From CAVOKN01 sp963696505 (GTDB lineage Bacteria; Pseudomonadota; Gammaproteobacteria; Burkholderiales; Rhodocyclaceae): a DNA stretch of 64,000 nucleotides. Made by a program: the position numbers and the translations under genes. Below are positions 45,701-53,939 of this stretch, piece after piece. The DNA is taken from the NCBI GenBank assembly GCA_963696505.1, contig CAVOKN010000007.1, positions 380,137 through 444,136 of the forward strand. The letters run 5' to 3'. The stretch's first letter is position 1. The number at the start of each line of letters is the position of its first letter. The notes beneath the pieces were generated by a model that was not told the origin of the DNA, did not search any database, and saw nothing but the letters and a program-made list of their open reading frames with translations.

Positions 45701-46297
45701 GATGCGGTAGGGCAGCGTGCTGCCCATTGGAAAGAGGTCGATCAGGCCGCCGCGCACGCTGAACTCGCCGGGCGAGACCACCTGGGTGACGTGCTGGTAG
45801 CCGGCGATTGCCAGTTGCCGGCGCAGGCTTTCGGCGTCGAGCTTCGCCCCCTGCTTGACGAAGAAGGTGAAGGCCGCGAGGTAGCGCACCGGCGCCATGC
45901 GGTAGAGCGCGGTGGGGGCCGCCACCAAGGCCACGTCGCATTCGCCGCGACTGATCTCGTAGAGGGTGGCGAGCCGCTCCGAGACGAGGTCGTGGTGGGG
46001 AGAGAAGCTGTCGTAGGGCAGGGTCTCCCAGTCGGGCAGCAGGCGCACCCGCAGCCCCGGGGCGAACCAGGCGATCTCGTCCTGCAAGCGCTGGGCGTCC
46101 AAGGGCGTGGCGGTCACCACCGCCAGCATGCGGCCTCGGCCGGCGAGCCTGGCCAGCGTCAGCGCGTCGGCGGTGTCGGGGAAGGCGCCCAGTTCGAGCC
46201 GTGAGCCGGGCGCGGGCAGCCGCGCGCCGTCGAACTCCGGCAGCGAAGCCGGGCCGGATGCGGTGATCGCGGGAGAAGGGGGCGCGGAACGGGCCAT
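42776..46297 (-). CDS. mfd: Transcription-repair coupling factor
   Basis: A 1173-residue protein of normal Mfd length. The N-terminal UvrB-like part (ATPLDAQRLQDEIAWF, LLPDWETLPYDSFSPH) is followed by the CarD-like RNA polymerase-binding domain (IGDPVVHVHHGIGRYLGL) and the SF2 translocase with Walker A GDVGFGKTEVA, DEEH box VIVDEEHRFG, TATPIPRT and the TRG region. Mfd removes stalled RNA polymerase and recruits UvrA. The ATG at 46297 follows a region without family similarity. It is co-transcribed with aroG and the DUF1015 gene. Confidence 0.95.
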   Translation of the reverse strand: MARSAPPSPAITASGPASLPEFDGARLPAPGSRLELGAFPDTADALTLARLAGRGRMLAVVTATPLDAQRLQDEIAWFAPGLRVRLLPDWETLPYDSFSPHHDLVSERLATLYEISRGECDVALVAAPTALYRMAPVRYLAAFTFFVKQGAKLDAESLRRQLAIAGYQHVTQVVSPGEFSVRGGLIDLFPMGSTLPYRIELFDDEVETLRTFDVDTQRTLYPVPEIRMLPAREFPFDDAGRAHFRSRFREMFEGDPSRCQVYKDVSAGIAPAGIEYFLPLFFDETATLFDYLPPGAVLCQHRDVAGAIRDFWRDTRGRYDLIKGDRTRPVPAPRELFLDEEAFFVAAKASGRVSIAAPGDEAPPGVRRLPDIKVERRTDDPLYRLKGFLGGFAGRSLILAESPGRRETLLEMLREYALQPAVCADFDAFLSSTEPLMLAVAPLSCGFVLGESALALITENELYAATARPRGQRRDARRASVEGWLRDLTELRIGDPVVHVHHGIGRYLGLVHMDLGEGETEFLHLEYAEGDKLYVPVAQLQLIGRYSGAQPEQVQLHKLGSGQWEKAKKKAAQQVRDTAAELLALYAKRAARQGHAFGFKPHDLEAFAEGFGFEETPDQRNAIDAVVADMRQGKPMDRLVCGDVGFGKTEVALRAAFVAVADGRQVAVLAPTTLLAEQHFQTFCDRFAQVANEWPVKLAELSRFRSAKEQAAALKDLAEGRIDVVIGTHRLLQKDVEFQRLGLVIVDEEHRFGVRQKEALKALRADVDVLTLTATPIPRTLGMALEGLRDFSVIATAPQKRLAIKTFVTRHSGGIVREAVLREFKRGGQVYFLHNEVETIETMRDKLAQLLPEARIVVGHGQLPERELERVMREFTQQRHNLLLCTTIIETGIDNPHANTIVINRADHFGLAQLHQLRGRVGRSHHQAYAYLLTDAHAKPTAQAAKRLEAIQAMEELGSGFFLAMHDLEIRGAGEVLGESQSGEIQEIGFNLYSEMLQRAVRALQQGKEPDLTQPLEITSEINLHSPALLPSDYCSDVHERLTLYKRLSNCESPDALQAVQEELVDRFGELPEQARALLETHRLRILARPVGIAKIDATETQIQLQFVPNPPIDPARIIELIQKNRNYRLAGPDRLVVKRDSADLRSRAAAVREIVAGLTSSKSPTKSPMTTP

Positions 46298-46351
46298 GGG
46301 CGGGAAGGCGCGATTATAGAGGAAGCCCTCCGCGGGACGGACCCGCGTAGC

Positions 46352-46436
46352 CGTAGGTCGGCTCAAGCCCGCAGGGCGGAGCCGACATCCACCGCCCGAT
46401 GTCGGCTCCGCCGCGCGTGACCCGACCTGCCCGCCT
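46352..46436. repeat. Dispersed repeat with GTCGG palindromes
   Basis: The intergenic stretch before mfd consists of nested inverted GTCGGCTC/GAGCCGAC units. A part of it (46402-46433, starting ATGTCGGCTCCGC) aligns to 50338-50369 with about five mismatches in 32 bases. No gene is present between mfd and the methyltransferase remnant. Confidence 0.5.
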
Positions 46437-46442
46437 ACCGGC

Positions 46443-49363
46443 TCAACGCGCTGCCGGAGTGACGGGTGAAAGCGTGGCGATCTCGTCCTCGTGGGGTGCG
46501 CACTTAGATCGGGCGCCGGAACGGCTGAGGTTCAGGTCGAGCAACCGCCGCAGAATCTCCTCATCCGGCATGCCGGGCAAGTAGTCGTCCCAGCCGTAGG
46601 CCGCGGCCACGGCGCGGTCGAGTTCGCGGTGGGCGTGGGCTAGCCACGCCGGACGGGCGTTGTAGAGATTGGTCAGGGTGCGCTTCTTCAGCTCCGCCGC
46701 GTGCTCCGGCTTGGGGACGATGCGGTCGGGGTAGCCGGGGACCACTTCGGGCACGCGGTCAACCCACTCGGGCGGGTTGAGCCAGTTCTCGCGCAGTTCG
46801 TTGAGGCGGCGGGCGGCGGTGGCGATGGCTTCGGCGTGGGGGTTGGAGTATTCCTCCGGCTTTAGGTTGGGCGTGAGGCCGGCGGGGAACGGGTAGGTTT
46901 CAAAGCAGGCTTGCGCGTTGTAGACCGGACGCCCGCCCGAGTCGCCGTCGCCATGCACGTGCACCGTACCTCAAGGCCCAAACCAAGTGATAGCGACTCG
47001 ATAGAACACCAAATGCCTCGAAGTCTTCCTTCGGGACCACCATGAGCCGTTGTTCGGCGAGGATCGTGGCTGGCAGAAACACGAAAAACCTGTGCTTCGC
47101 CACCATTGGCGTAGAGATTACGCGTCGTAGGCCAGTGATCGACTTACGCAGGGCTGGTCTTGGCTCAGCAAATCGCCACCAATGCTGCTTGTACAGATCT
47201 CGGCGATTGTGCTGGCGCTCGGGCCAGACGTGCTTCGTAATGAACTGGAATGGAAGTTCGTACAGAGCCGCGTCGGCCTCACGCATTTCGCATCCGAAGT
47301 CGACGACCCACGTGTCTGAGTATCGCCCAACAACGTCGAGTCCATTGATCAGCGGCCGTAGAACATCACAGTTGGATCGGCCGTTCGGATTTGGATGCAG
47401 TAGCCAATCCCGCGCAAGGTCACCCGCCACATCGAATCGGCCATTGCGTGTCACTCCCCGATAGATTGAGGCCCCGTTTTCGGCCATGGGCCGAGGAAGC
47501 CCTTCGGCATATCCATCTCCGCGCGGTCGTGCAGGCTCCAATTCCGCCGTTATGCTTGGGACTGAGCGACTATCCAAAGTGATTCGGCTTACGTGGGCCT
47601 CTGCAGCGGTTGACCAGCACACCAGTGACACCCGCACCGCTGCCCCATCATTCACCCAAGGTTCACCGCTCCAAGCGCAGTAGATCGTCTGCGACGAGAC
47701 AATCCGTTCGAGGATGCGACGATTGAACCCAGATCGAATTGCCTACGTTCCGACCAGCCCGGCCGCTCTTGCCTGATTCCGTTCGATCTGCGCCCGCGCC
47801 TTCTCGAACCAGTAGGTCACGAGGTCGGCGCCGCCGGGCACGCGTCCTGCATAGCATTTGCGCAACGAATCGGTGTAGTCGTCGCCCAGTTCGCCGCGCA
47901 TTTTCTTGTCGCCAAGGAACGGCGGATTCCCGACGATGGCGTCGCACGCCGGCCACTGCGCCTCGCTGCCGTCCTCGTTGATCACCGCATCGCGGCACTC
48001 GATGTGGTCCAGCGGGCGCAGGATCGGGTTGCGCACAATCTCGTAGCCGTGGGCGAGCAGCCATTGCAGTTCGCCTATCCATACCGTCAGGCGCGCCAGT
48101 TCCGCGGCGTAGGGGTTGAGTTCGATGCCCATGACGTTGGCCGGCGAGGTCTGGAGCAGCAGCGGGCGTTGCAGGCCCAGGGCCTCGGCCTCCAGGTTGG
48201 CGCGGTGTTCGATGTCCTTCAGCGCCTTCAGCGCGAGGTAGAGGAAGTTGCCGGAGCCGCAGGCCGGATCGAGCACGCGGAAGTTCCTGAGTCGCTCCTG
48301 CCATTGGGCAAAGCCGGCCTCGGCAGCGCGGTAGGCCTTGTCGCCGTGCTTCTTCGACCGCGGCAAGCTGGGCCTCGATCTCGGCCTTCGCGGCATTCCA
48401 TTCGAAAGTCAGCGGCTGGACCACGGTGGCATCCACCAGCCGCATGATGGTCGCCGGGTCGGTGTAGTGGGCGCCGAGTTGCGAGCGCTTGGAGGGGTCG
48501 AGCCCACGCTCGAACAGGGTGCCGAAGATCGACGGGTCGATTGCGCTCCAGTCGAGGCGGGAGACGTGCAGCAGCACTGCGATGTCCGCCTTCTCCAGTG
48601 GCAGCGCCTCGGCCTCGGCGAACAGGCCGCCGTTGAACCACTGGATGTCTTCAAGAGCGAAGTCGCCACCGCTGCCCATGGCGCGGAACAGTTCGCCCAG
48701 CCGCGCCGTGAGCTTGGCGGGGTCGCCCTGGCTCTTATCCACCAGGCGCTCGAACAACTTGCCCGGCAGCAGTTCGGCGTCCTCGGCGAACAGGGCGAAC
48801 AGGCAGCGGTCGAGAAAGCGCGCCACGTTCTCCGGTGAGTGTCCGTTGTTGCGCAGCCGCTGAGCGATTTCGGCGAAGCGCTGCGCCGCTTCGGCGGTGA
48901 TGTCGTGACGCGTGGTGCCGGGGTGGAAGCGCTGCGGGTCCTCGAACACCCAGCGCAGCGTCTTCAGGCTCTCCGGCTCGCCGATATCCTCCAGGCGGAT
49001 GACATGGACGCGGGAGGGGGCGCCGGTGAAGTGGGTGTGGATTTCGATTCGCTCGCGGTCGCAGACCACCAGCAGCGGCGGGTTGTCCAGCGCCAGGGCA
49101 TAGGTCATCAACTGCTTCAGCGCCTTGGCGAGGTCGCCGCCGGGGGCCTTGTTCTCCCAGGCGAAGCAGGCGCGCTTCCACACGTCGGCCCAGCCGCGGC
49201 CAGCGCCGGTGCGGGTGGCGCCGCGCTCGAAGCAGTAGTTCTCGGAGTCGTTGGGTTTTTCGACGCCAAGCAGTTCGCACAGATCGAGAAAGAACGCCTG
49301 CGCCCCCGCCCGCTCGGACAGGGTGTTGCCGCGCCACTTGGCGATGAACTCGGGGGGAGTCAT
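46443..49363 (-). pseudogene. MmeI-like (type IIL) restriction-modification enzyme, broken
   Basis: One long gene read through three frames. N-terminus: MTPPEFIAKWRGNTLSERAGAQAFFLDLCELLGV with a possible nuclease ExK in FAWENKAPG. After an extra base near 48355: SAM motif LDPACGSGNFLYLALKALKD and the catalytic NPPFLGDKKMRGELGDDY. An in-frame TAG follows at 47743-47745 where Gln is expected, then ILERIV, CAWSGEPWVNDGAAVRVS and the target-recognition part. After a second extra base near 46960: GGRPVYNAQACFETYPFP and the C-terminal helices. About 970 codons in all. These single-chain enzymes methylate one strand and cut DNA. With a nonsense codon and two shifts it is probably dead. Confidence 0.82.
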
Positions 49364-49584
49364 GGGAACTCGCGTGCCGGGCTATCCATACGCCATTGTG
49401 CCAGAGGGCACGGGAATCGAATGGACCGGCGAAAACCGGCACTAAAGTTGGCTAGAAAGCCGGAGGCCACGATTCCCCTTTTCCCGGGAATGTGGCTATC
49501 CCGGAACAATCACCCTCGGCGCGAGCACGAGGCGCCGCGCTCATGTCACGATTGCGCGTTAACCTTGAGGCATGTCCACGTTAT

Positions 49585-49601
49585 GGATATGATTTGGATA
49601 T
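49585..49601 (+). promoter_or_regulatory. Direct repeats upstream of ParDE (possible operator)
   Basis: GGATAT is repeated at 49585-49590 and 49596-49601, one helical turn apart, within an AT-rich patch that likely includes the promoter, about 20 bases before the antitoxin start. Autoregulation by ParD is usual for such modules. The rest of the gap from 49364 holds nothing recognised. Confidence 0.4.
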
Positions 49602-49622
49602 AAACGACCAGGGGCAACGCGC

Positions 49623-49910
49623 ATGACCATGCACGTCAATTTGTCGCCGGAGATGGAAGGCTTCATCAAGCGCAAGGTTGCGAGCGGCTTTTATGGCAAC
49701 GCCACTGAGGTAATCCGGGACGCGATCCGGCGCATGCAGGCAGAGGAAAGCCGCGTTGCCGCGTGGCAGGCCGCAATTCGGCAGGGCGATGACCCGCTCG
49801 ACAGGGGAGAGGGGATTGCCTACACCGCCGAGACCTTGAAGGACATCACGCAAAGCGCCATCGATGCCATGCACAACGGCAAACCGATGGACCCTGATGT
49901 CCTCCCCTAA
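49623..49910 (+). CDS. parD: ParD-type antitoxin (CC2985 family)
   Basis: A 95-residue protein with the ribbon-helix-helix N-terminus MHVNLSPEMEGFIKRKVASGFYGNATEVIRDAIRRMQAEE, the hallmark of ParD/CC2985 antitoxins, and a flexible C-terminal half that would wrap ParE. It overlaps the toxin start by 14 bases. It would bind its own promoter as a dimer. Confidence 0.88.
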   Translation: MTMHVNLSPEMEGFIKRKVASGFYGNATEVIRDAIRRMQAEESRVAAWQAAIRQGDDPLDRGEGIAYTAETLKDITQSAIDAMHNGKPMDPDVLP

Positions 49911-50202
49911 GCCGCGGCAGATCACGCTTTCCCCGAAAGCGCGCCAGGACTTCATCGACATCCTGCGCTACACCGGCGAGACCTGGGGCGAGGACCAACT
50001 GCTGACGTATCGCGGCAAGCTCGATGGTGCCCTGCAAGCGATTTTCCGCAATCCGCAACTCGGCCACCATCGGGACGACTTGCCGTCCACACATCAGGCC
50101 TACCTCGTCGGATCGCACGTCATCGTCTATCGCATACGTGCGGACGGCGTCGCTGTCGTGCGGATCCTTCACCAACGCATGTGCTTGGCCAGGCATGTGT
50201 GA
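49897..50202 (+). CDS. parE: ParE/RelE-superfamily toxin
   Basis: A 101-residue protein: ITLSPKARQDFIDILRYTGETWGEDQLLTYRGKLDGALQAI, then NPQLGHHRDDL and HVIVYRIRADGVAVVRILHQRM. This is the RelE/ParE fold; the ILHQRM ending with Arg is as in ParE gyrase-targeting toxins. The ATG at 49897 (MSSPKPRQI) gives the usual length. Intact toxin-antitoxin pair next to the dead restriction-modification gene, a common defence-island arrangement. Confidence 0.85.
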   Translation: MSSPKPRQITLSPKARQDFIDILRYTGETWGEDQLLTYRGKLDGALQAIFRNPQLGHHRDDLPSTHQAYLVGSHVIVYRIRADGVAVVRILHQRMCLARHV

Positions 50203-50516
50203 GACGTCCGGTTCCGCGCCCGCCTCGCGATTGGCGAGAGCTTGGGCAATGCCGTCCCGGTTCTCGATCGTGACCTGGGGCAGGGACAAGAGCCGCCGGA
50301 TCAAGCGCCGCAGGCACGGATCCGACGCTGCCCGACGAATGTCGGGTCCGCTGCGCTGGAGCCGACCTGCGGAAACCGTTGCCTGCATTGACGATTGTCG
50401 TTGCGCCACCCGAATCCTTGGCCCATAAGGGATGTCAGACAGTCCGGAGGTGCCCGTGCGGTACGGCTCCCCATCCGATTCCGCAGAGCCGGACGGTGGC
50501 AGACATGGAGAGTGCC
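50203..50516. other. Intergenic region with a dispersed repeat copy
   Basis: No gene. The stretch 50312-50372 contains the repeat related to 46402-46433 (ATGTCGG(G)TCCGC ... GCCGACCTGC), so this class of intergenic repeat flanks the restriction-modification/ParDE block on both sides. Confidence 0.5.
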
Positions 50517-51155
50517 ATGTACTTCAAGGACCGCATACAGGCGGCGCAGTTGCTCGCGCAGCGCCTGAACGGGTACGCCGGGCGCAATCCGCTGGTGCTG
50601 GCGATTCCCCGCGGTGCGGTGCCGATGGGCAAGGTCATCGCAGACGCGTTGCACGGCGAACTGGACGTGGTGCTGGTGCGCAAGCTCGGCGCACCGGGCA
50701 ATGCGGAATATGCCATCGGCGCGGTGGACGAGACCGGCTGGGCGTACCTCACGCCCTACGCTGCGGCGGCCGGAGCGGGCACCGACTACATCGAGCGTCA
50801 GAAGGTCGCGGAGCTGGAGAAGATCCGCGCCCGCCGCGCCCGGTATTCGCCGCTGCGGCCGGCGCGGGATCCCGCGGGCCGCATCGTGATCGTCGTCGAT
50901 GACGGTCTGGCCACCGGCTCGACCATGATCGCCGCGCTCCACGCCCTGAGCGCCCGCGAACCGAAGTGGCTGGTTTGCGCGGTGCCGGTGGCGCCACCCG
51001 ACACCATCGAGACCGTCGCCGCCTGGTGCGACGAAATCGTGTGCCTCTCCGCCCCGATCGAATTCAGCGCGGTCGGCCAGTTCTACGCCGATTTTGCTCA
51101 GGTCGAGGACGATGAGGTGGTCCGCCTGCTGGCCGAAGAACCGGCGCCGGCGTAG
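50517..51155 (+). CDS. Phosphoribosyltransferase family protein
   Basis: A 212-residue protein with the PRPP-binding motif IVIVVDDGLATGSTM (about 120-134) and the N-terminal NPLVLAIPRGAVPMGKVIADAL with VVLVRKLGAPGN. This is the subgroup of predicted PRTases found beside dienelactone hydrolase or stress genes; the substrate is unknown. The start MYFKDR at 50517 has GGAG eight bases upstream; an in-frame ATG at 50505 would add only four residues. It is convergent with the AmmeMemoRadiSam operon, whose stop is 40 bases away. Confidence 0.82.
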   Translation: MYFKDRIQAAQLLAQRLNGYAGRNPLVLAIPRGAVPMGKVIADALHGELDVVLVRKLGAPGNAEYAIGAVDETGWAYLTPYAAAAGAGTDYIERQKVAELEKIRARRARYSPLRPARDPAGRIVIVVDDGLATGSTMIAALHALSAREPKWLVCAVPVAPPDTIETVAAWCDEIVCLSAPIEFSAVGQFYADFAQVEDDEVVRLLAEEPAPA

Positions 51156-51195
51156 TCAGCTTCGACGCTGCGGCACAGCACCCCTGCCGGGAGGC

Positions 51196-52271
<1,076 letters not shown>

Positions 52272-52284
<13 letters not shown>

Positions 52285-52829
52285 GGCTGCTCCTTCCATT
52301 TCGTCACCTCGTAGCGCGCCAGCATCATCGCGTCGTCCCAGAGGTCGGGCGACAGCCCCGCCTTGCGCTTCAACTGGGCGAGGAACTGGCGCGGCTCGGG
52401 CAGGCTCTCCCATACCTGAGGCAGGAAGGTGGCGCGCTGGCAGCCGTGCATCAGGATCACGCCGTCCACGTGGGGCCGCAACTGGGCCAGCGCATCCGCC
52501 TCGTCGCCGAAAGTCAGGAACTGCGGCTCGGTGAGCAGCGACACTTCGACGCGCGTGCCGGGCAGTTCGCCGGCGGTCAGCGGCGGAAAGCGCGGATCGC
52601 GGAACGCTGCGGCGATCGCGTTCTCGCGCACGTCCACCCCGAGGGCACGATGGGCTTCCAGGGTGCCGATGCAGCCGCGCAGCTCGCCGCCGCGGGTGAG
52701 CGTGACGAAGGTCGCGCCGGGGCGGTCTAGCGCCGCGTGCGGCGGCGCCTCGTCGGCGGGCTGGCCGAGGCGCTGGGCGATTGCGCCGCGGGCGATCTTC
52801 AGCAGGATCCCGCCCAGTTCATCGCTCAT
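52272..52829 (-). CDS. amrA: AmmeMemoRadiSam system protein A (AMMECR1 domain)
   Basis: A 185-residue AMMECR1 protein with the conserved patch TRGGELRGCIGTLEAHRALGVDVRENAIAAAFRDPRFPPLTAGELPGTRVEVSLLTEP. The human homologue is linked to Alport syndrome with midface hypoplasia but has no known enzymatic role; the exposed conserved Cys (RGCIG) could be catalytic or modified. The start at 52829 (MSDELGG) has GAGGAC upstream and overlaps the amrB end by 11 bases. Partner of AmrB and AmrS. Confidence 0.9.
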
Positions 52830-53628
52830 GGCCGTCCTCTGCATAGAAGGCAAAGGCGCCGTAGCCCACCACCCGCGAGCGGTCCCCGGCGGTGTCGCCG
52901 GAGTTGCGCAGATCCAGCAGCGCAGGAGTCAGTCGGTGGCGAGCGGCGCACAGCAGCAGGCCGGCCACCGGGGTGGCGCCGCAGGCCTGCTCGTGGTCGA
53001 GGCCCGGATCGAGAGCGAGGATGGCGTCGGCCGTGGCTTGGTCCAGATCGCGGGCCTCGCGATAGGAGTGGTAATGGGAGAGGTCGGAGCTTATGACGAT
53101 CAGCGTCTCGTCGCCGCCCCAGAGCAGTTCGATCACTTCCGCCACCTCGCGCGGGGTGGCGTAGCCCACGGCGAAAGGCAGCAGGCTGAATTCGCCCAGC
53201 ACCCGGATCAGGAAGGGCAGTTGCACTTCCAGGGAGTGTTCCAGCGCATGGCTGCGGGCCGAAAGGCCGACCTGCGGAAGACCCAGCGCCAGTTGCGCCG
53301 CTTCCCGGTCTATCGGCACCGTTCCCAGGGGCGTGGCAAAGGCTTCGTCCTCGGGCAGGGCAAGGCCCTGGACTGCCACGCGGTGGGCCGGCCCGAACAT
53401 CACGACGCGGCGGATGCGGCTGCGCCAGGGGACGATGCGGGCGTAAGCGCTGGCCGCGACGGGCCCCGAATAGATGTATCCGGCATGGGGAACGATGAGC
53501 GCCTTGGGCGGCCGCCGATCCGCCGCCTCAGGAATCGCGGCAAGCATCGCGGTGACGTCTGCCTGCAGGGTTGCCGGGTCGGCAGGGTAGAACATGCCGG
53601 CCACGGCGGCGGGACGGATCGCGTTCAT
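52819..53628 (-). CDS. amrB: AmmeMemoRadiSam system protein B (MEMO family)
   Basis: A 269-residue MEMO protein. Conserved residues of the metal-like pocket are visible: His48 in LIVPHAGYIYSG, His in MFGPAHRV, HALEHSLEVQLPFL and SSDLSHYHSY. The fold resembles class III extradiol dioxygenases, and human MEMO1 is reported to bind metal; activity in bacteria is unknown. First gene of the operon; ATG at 53628 with GGAGAC upstream. The three proteins always occurring together suggests a common pathway in which AmrS modifies a substrate handled by AmrA and AmrB. Confidence 0.9.
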   Translation of the reverse strand: MNAIRPAAVAGMFYPADPATLQADVTAMLAAIPEAADRRPPKALIVPHAGYIYSGPVAASAYARIVPWRSRIRRVVMFGPAHRVAVQGLALPEDEAFATPLGTVPIDREAAQLALGLPQVGLSARSHALEHSLEVQLPFLIRVLGEFSLLPFAVGYATPREVAEVIELLWGGDETLIVISSDLSHYHSYREARDLDQATADAILALDPGLDHEQACGATPVAGLLLCAARHRLTPALLDLRNSGDTAGDRSRVVGYGAFAFYAEDGHER

Positions 53629-53729
53629 GGATGTCTCCGCTGTGGGTGGGAATCTGCCCGGATTATAGGCGGCGATCGTGACGGCCGCCCATGACAAGGC
53701 TCAAGCCGGCGCTTCGACAGGCGGCAATT

Positions 53730-53750
53730 GTGCGCACGGCGCACCCTACG
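53730..53750 (-). repeat. Dispersed repeat copy (inverse of 33048-33068)
   Basis: Exact 21-base match, in opposite orientation, to the start of the palindromic repeat at 33048. Here it forms the end of a truncated MgtC-type gene and supplies its stop codon. Confidence 0.6.
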
Positions 53751-53874
53751 TGGGGTTGGCGAACGCCGTGGTGACGTGGGCGTGGCCGAGGGCCGGCGGC
53801 TCCCGCTCCAGGCCGATCAGCAGGCCGATGGCGATGCTCAGCATGAAGGCTACTATCTGGGTAGTCAGGCTCAT
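53746..53874 (-). pseudogene. N-terminal remnant of an MgtC/SapB (DUF4010-type) membrane protein
   Basis: A 42-codon frame reads MSLTTQIVAFMLSIAIGLLIGLERE, the typical first membrane helix and GLERE motif of MgtC/SapB or DUF4010 proteins, then runs into the dispersed repeat and stops at a TAG within it. Full proteins are over 150 residues. The rest of the gene seems to have been replaced at the repeat. The divergent kinase-HDOD gene begins 66 bases away. Confidence 0.6.
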
Positions 53875-53939
53875 GGGGCGGATCTGTTCAGCGATAATCG
53901 ACCGTTCCGTGGACATCAGCCCCAGATGAAGCCAACGCC

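Noticed and set aside
43181..46204. Long plus-strand open frame of over 1000 codons
   Set aside because: It is antisense to mfd, whose motifs and length are complete; the antisense protein has no domain features and is a high-GC artefact.
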